64,000 nucleotides of DNA from Epiperipatus broadwayi (lineage: Eukaryota; Onychophora; Udeonychophora; Euonychophora; Peripatidae), in contig JAQFVV010012397.1 of the NCBI GenBank assembly GCA_028023455.1, positions 496,001 through 560,000 on the forward strand, given 5' to 3'. How positions within the stretch are numbered: position 1 is the stretch's first letter; each line of letters begins with the position of its first letter. A program made the position numbers and the translations under genes. Of this stretch, positions 61,932 through 64,000 are shown in pieces. The notes below the pieces were generated by a model that did no database searches, was not told the origin of the DNA, and saw only the letters and a program-made list of their open reading frames with translations.

Positions 61932-61957
61932 TGTAACGAACGTCTGTGCTCGTTACA
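61932..61957 (-). other. LTR-start hairpin
   Basis: Arms TGTAACGA and TCGTTACA, perfect 8 bp, 10-nt loop, at the exact edge of the CTAT-flanked unit. Confidence 0.85.
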
Positions 61958-62032
61958 CTATATAACACCTACTGAATGTATCAATATACATCCGTACAAC
62001 CACTGATTATAAATTTTAGGGGAAATAGAGGG

Positions 62033-62619
62033 TGTTGTGTTTGGTTAGGCTTGCAGGTTCGTTACCAAACCAACAGACACAAAAGAACAACTATTCAGCA
62101 ATAAATATGTATAATTTATTAGTACAAAATATATACACACATTAGTTAAACAAATGTACAAATACAGTTGATATGCTTCAATGCTGAGATAGTCGTACGA
62201 AGTATGGAACTTGCTTCCAGCTAATGATTAGCCTGCAGCATGAGCTCTGGTAAGAAAACTCTTCCAGCTATGTAGTTAGCTTGCCTCAAGCCGGCTCTAC
62301 TTCAGACGTAGCAGTTTCCAGTCCATAGGTGGACTTGCCTCACTGCGTGGATGTCGCAATAATGACTAGATAAATACCTTTGCTGATACCAGAAGGTTTA
62401 ATGGAGAGCACGTTCTGTCATTCAGGTTAACAGAAGTAATTGCTCTCTGCCTTGCCTCCAAAAGACTGACTATTTAAAGGCAGATCCCTTACCCTACAGG
62501 AAATACACAGATTCGGTGCGCAAACCCCAGTGACGGTTTTAATCCCATTGGATAGCAACTGGGTACTAGTCAATCAGGCAAGGGATCTGGAATAGTCAAA
62601 GGCAGGATCAGATATGACA
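62033..62619 (-). mobile_element. 3' LTR of a Ty3/gypsy element
   Basis: On the minus strand TGTCATATC starts directly after a polypurine tract. The other border is placed at a TG near 62033-62036 (...AACACA), which is uncertain. AATAAA occurs on the minus strand near 62100. It has no start hairpin, unlike the other LTRs in the window. The partner LTR lies beyond 64000. Confidence 0.65.
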
Positions 62620-63648
62620 TCCCTCCCCCTGGTTGAAATTATCCCTGGAGGACATAGTCATTGAAATGCACTGGATGACATTTTGTTCGCTTTCTTGACT
62701 TCTCCAGCTGATTGCTGTTCCTGTCTTCATCTTCTTCCCTTGATGAGCTTGTTTCTGGTTGTCTGCTGCTGTCTTGATAACTTCTGATGTGTAGTTGAGT
62801 TTTAACTGGTTGTGATGGTGATGATGATGATGACCATCTGTTTTCAGAACAATGTAGAGGCCCTTTATTTGTGTCACTATTGCTGATCTCCATCTTGTGG
62901 ACCCATAGTACATATGACATAGCACTTTTTTTCCTATTTGGAATTTTATTTTGTTTTTATCTTCTAGTTGAAGTTTGGCCTCAGCTTTCAGCTTTTTGTT
63001 AGAGACTTCTGATTCATTAGTATTCAACTTTGATAATGTTGTCAGCTGTTTCACTTTGGGCACTTTGAATCCTAAGTGACTGAACCAGTCATTGCCTATT
63101 AAATCACTATGGTTACCTAATGCCACTACCAGTGGTAGGTATATAGTTTTGTTAGGCATAGTACTTTTTCCTGTTGTTTGATACAACAGTTTGATTTTAT
63201 TCCCTTGATAGTCTGATATTGATCTATTGCAAGGGTGCAGTTTATATTTATTGTTTTTATTTATGATCGTCCAAGTCTTTCTTGAAACTATTGTCACTGC
63301 TGACCCTGTGTCAAGTTCCATCTTGACTGGTGTATCATTAATAATGACAGTGTATATAAACCCAGACTTGTCATCTCTGGTATGGTTTACACAGGCAACT
63401 TGCTTATATTTCTTATAAGTGCCTTTTCTATCTTTAGGGATAGATATTTCAATTTGTCTTTTTAATTTCAGACATGCTGCCTTTATATGTCCTATGCAAA
63501 ATGTGCATGTTGTTTTGCGGTATGGACATTCTGTATGTATGTGCTCATTGCATCTATAACTAAGCCATGAGTTATTTGATGCTGATTTATTTGACCTGAC
63601 CGAGTGCTTGGGTGACCCAGTGTTATGCTCAAATTTTTTGCACTTCAT
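62608..63648 (-). CDS. Ty3/gypsy protease joined in frame to integrase C-terminus
   Basis: A 346-aa open frame with no upstream start of its own; it continues gag by frameshift. A Cys-rich knuckle region lies near residues 32-60 (TECPYRKTTCTFC, then GHIKAAC), with the first knuckle incomplete. The aspartic protease spans about residues 105-205, with an intact catalytic motif KMELDTGSAVTI and the later DLIGNDWFSHLGF. After a linker (about residues 205-235) the sequence jumps to an integrase GPY/F-like tail: KFQIGKKVL, then STRWRSAIV, then YIVLKTDG, then NQLKLNY, with a run of seven His. Reverse transcriptase, RNase H and the integrase core are absent. The frame stays open across the join and ends just inside the LTR, as intact pol frames do. 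Confidence 0.85.
   Translation of the reverse strand: MKCKKFEHNTGSPKHSVRSNKSASNNSWLSYRCNEHIHTECPYRKTTCTFCIGHIKAACLKLKRQIEISIPKDRKGTYKKYKQVACVNHTRDDKSGFIYTVIINDTPVKMELDTGSAVTIVSRKTWTIINKNNKYKLHPCNRSISDYQGNKIKLLYQTTGKSTMPNKTIYLPLVVALGNHSDLIGNDWFSHLGFKVPKVKQLTTLSKLNTNESEVSNKKLKAEAKLQLEDKNKIKFQIGKKVLCHMYYGSTRWRSAIVTQIKGLYIVLKTDGHHHHHHHNQLKLNYTSEVIKTAADNQKQAHQGKKMKTGTAISWRSQESEQNVIQCISMTMSSRDNFNQGEGCHI
62620..62632 (-). promoter_or_regulatory. Polypurine tract
   Basis: CCAGGGGGAGGGA on the minus strand directly precedes the LTR start TGTCATATC. This is the second-strand primer site of LTR retrotransposons. Confidence 0.8.
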
Positions 63649-63649
63649 A

Positions 63650-64000
63650 CTTTATAAGTCTTTTTAATGGTTTAGTTTGACTAGCTATTGTTTCCGCTAG
63701 TCTTGCTTGAGCTACCACTGTCTCAAAATCTATTTCTGGAATCATTAACATTTTCCAGCCACAAATTGTGATCGTTTATGCCACAAATAAAACGATCACA
63801 AAGTGCTTCATTCATGAAGTCTTTGAACTCGCACTTCAAGGTTAATATATGGATTTGTGTTGCAAATTCTCTAGTTGTTTCTCCCTGTTCTTGTATGCTG
63901 AGATTAAAATGATGTCTCTGCATTATTGTCAAGGGTTTAGGAGAAAAATACTCTGTGAGAATTGTCAACACTCTATCAAAACCCAGCTCAGCTGGGGTTA
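63650..64000 (-). pseudogene. Ty3/gypsy gag, 3' part, frameshifted
   Basis: The minus-strand frame at 63971-63723 matches a Ty3/gypsy Gag core: FNLSIQEQGETTREFATQI, then LCDRFICGINDHNLW. The expected continuation (FETVVAQARLAETIASQ) lies in another frame from about 63740, so one frameshift separates them. A second shift leads into the knuckle-protease frame. The 5' part of gag is cut by the window end. Confidence 0.82.

Larger units (their letters stand above)
55554..61957 (-). mobile_element. 6.4-kb unit, TGTAACGA/TCGTTACA ends, CTAT-flanked
   Basis: The perfect 8-bp inverted ends TGTAACGA (55554) and TCGTTACA (61957) are flanked by CTAT (55550-55553, 61958-61961). The minus-strand start carries the terminal hairpin (61932-61957). 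The last 100 bp of the minus strand match the end of the solo LTR at 28000-29894. I therefore read it as a large LTR or LTR-derived unit in minus orientation. It contains X+ A- X- A+ inverted repeats, described separately. No gag or pol is recognised. Open frames at 56434-56826, 58592-58858 and 61259-61498 are not supported as genes. Confidence 0.75.

Noticed and set aside
63227-63418. Plus-strand open frame with a signal-peptide-like start
   Set aside because: Antisense to the protease region of the Ty3/gypsy frame.

Overview
The window is strongly AT-rich eukaryotic (metazoan) DNA dominated by transposable elements. I see no bacterial-type operons, no rRNA and no tRNA gene. The only host-gene signal is three minus-strand exons, each 171 bp, that encode Sushi/CCP (complement control protein) modules (39187-39357, 38325-38495, 21935-22105). 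All have AG acceptors, GTAAGT donors and phase 1-1 boundaries, so they look like internal exons of a multi-Sushi extracellular or cell-surface protein whose ends lie outside the window. Long repeat-filled introns, Penelope-like elements with hammerhead ribozymes, Ty3/gypsy elements and a TTAGGG-like internal array fit an invertebrate with a large AT-rich genome. I cannot name the species.

Layout: 1-4595 is a TIR DNA transposon split by a 3.8-kb LTR-type insertion (215-4022). 4606-11040 holds Penelope-like debris: a GIY-YIG inverted repeat and several terminal repeats with intact or decayed hammerhead ribozymes. 11053-12610 is a solo LTR. 13065-13765 is a foldback element. 14090-16040 is a dead Ty3/gypsy gag-pro-pol, followed by a third GIY-YIG fragment. 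19117-20264 is a TIR element carrying a TTAGGG-like array. 21.9-39.4 kb is the Sushi gene; its large intron contains a MITE, Penelope termini, a dead LINE, a solo LTR (28000-29894), a dead Ty3/gypsy element with LTRs (31827-36370) and a second copy of the first TIR transposon (36394-38015).

40278-46208 is an LTR element whose two LTRs are inverted, so both outer ends are LTR starts. 46418-52730 is a young gag-only element with 1.9-2.3 kb LTRs, flanked by ATAC. 55554-61957 is a 6.4-kb unit with TGTAACGA/TCGTTACA ends, CTAT duplications and interleaved inverted repeats. 62033-64000 is the 3' part of a Ty3/gypsy element in which protease runs into the integrase C-terminal region through an in-frame internal deletion.

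Most notable: (1) hammerhead ribozyme folds at 10849-10901 (+) and 23864-23903 (-); (2) at least six LTR-type insertions of different sequence all begin with an 8-bp hairpin whose two arms co-vary (for example TGTAATGG/CCATTACA and TGTGCCAA/TTGGCACA) and nearly all sit in TA-rich sites with 4-bp duplications; (3) the two palindromic LTR insertions. All calls were made by reading the sequence, without database searches.
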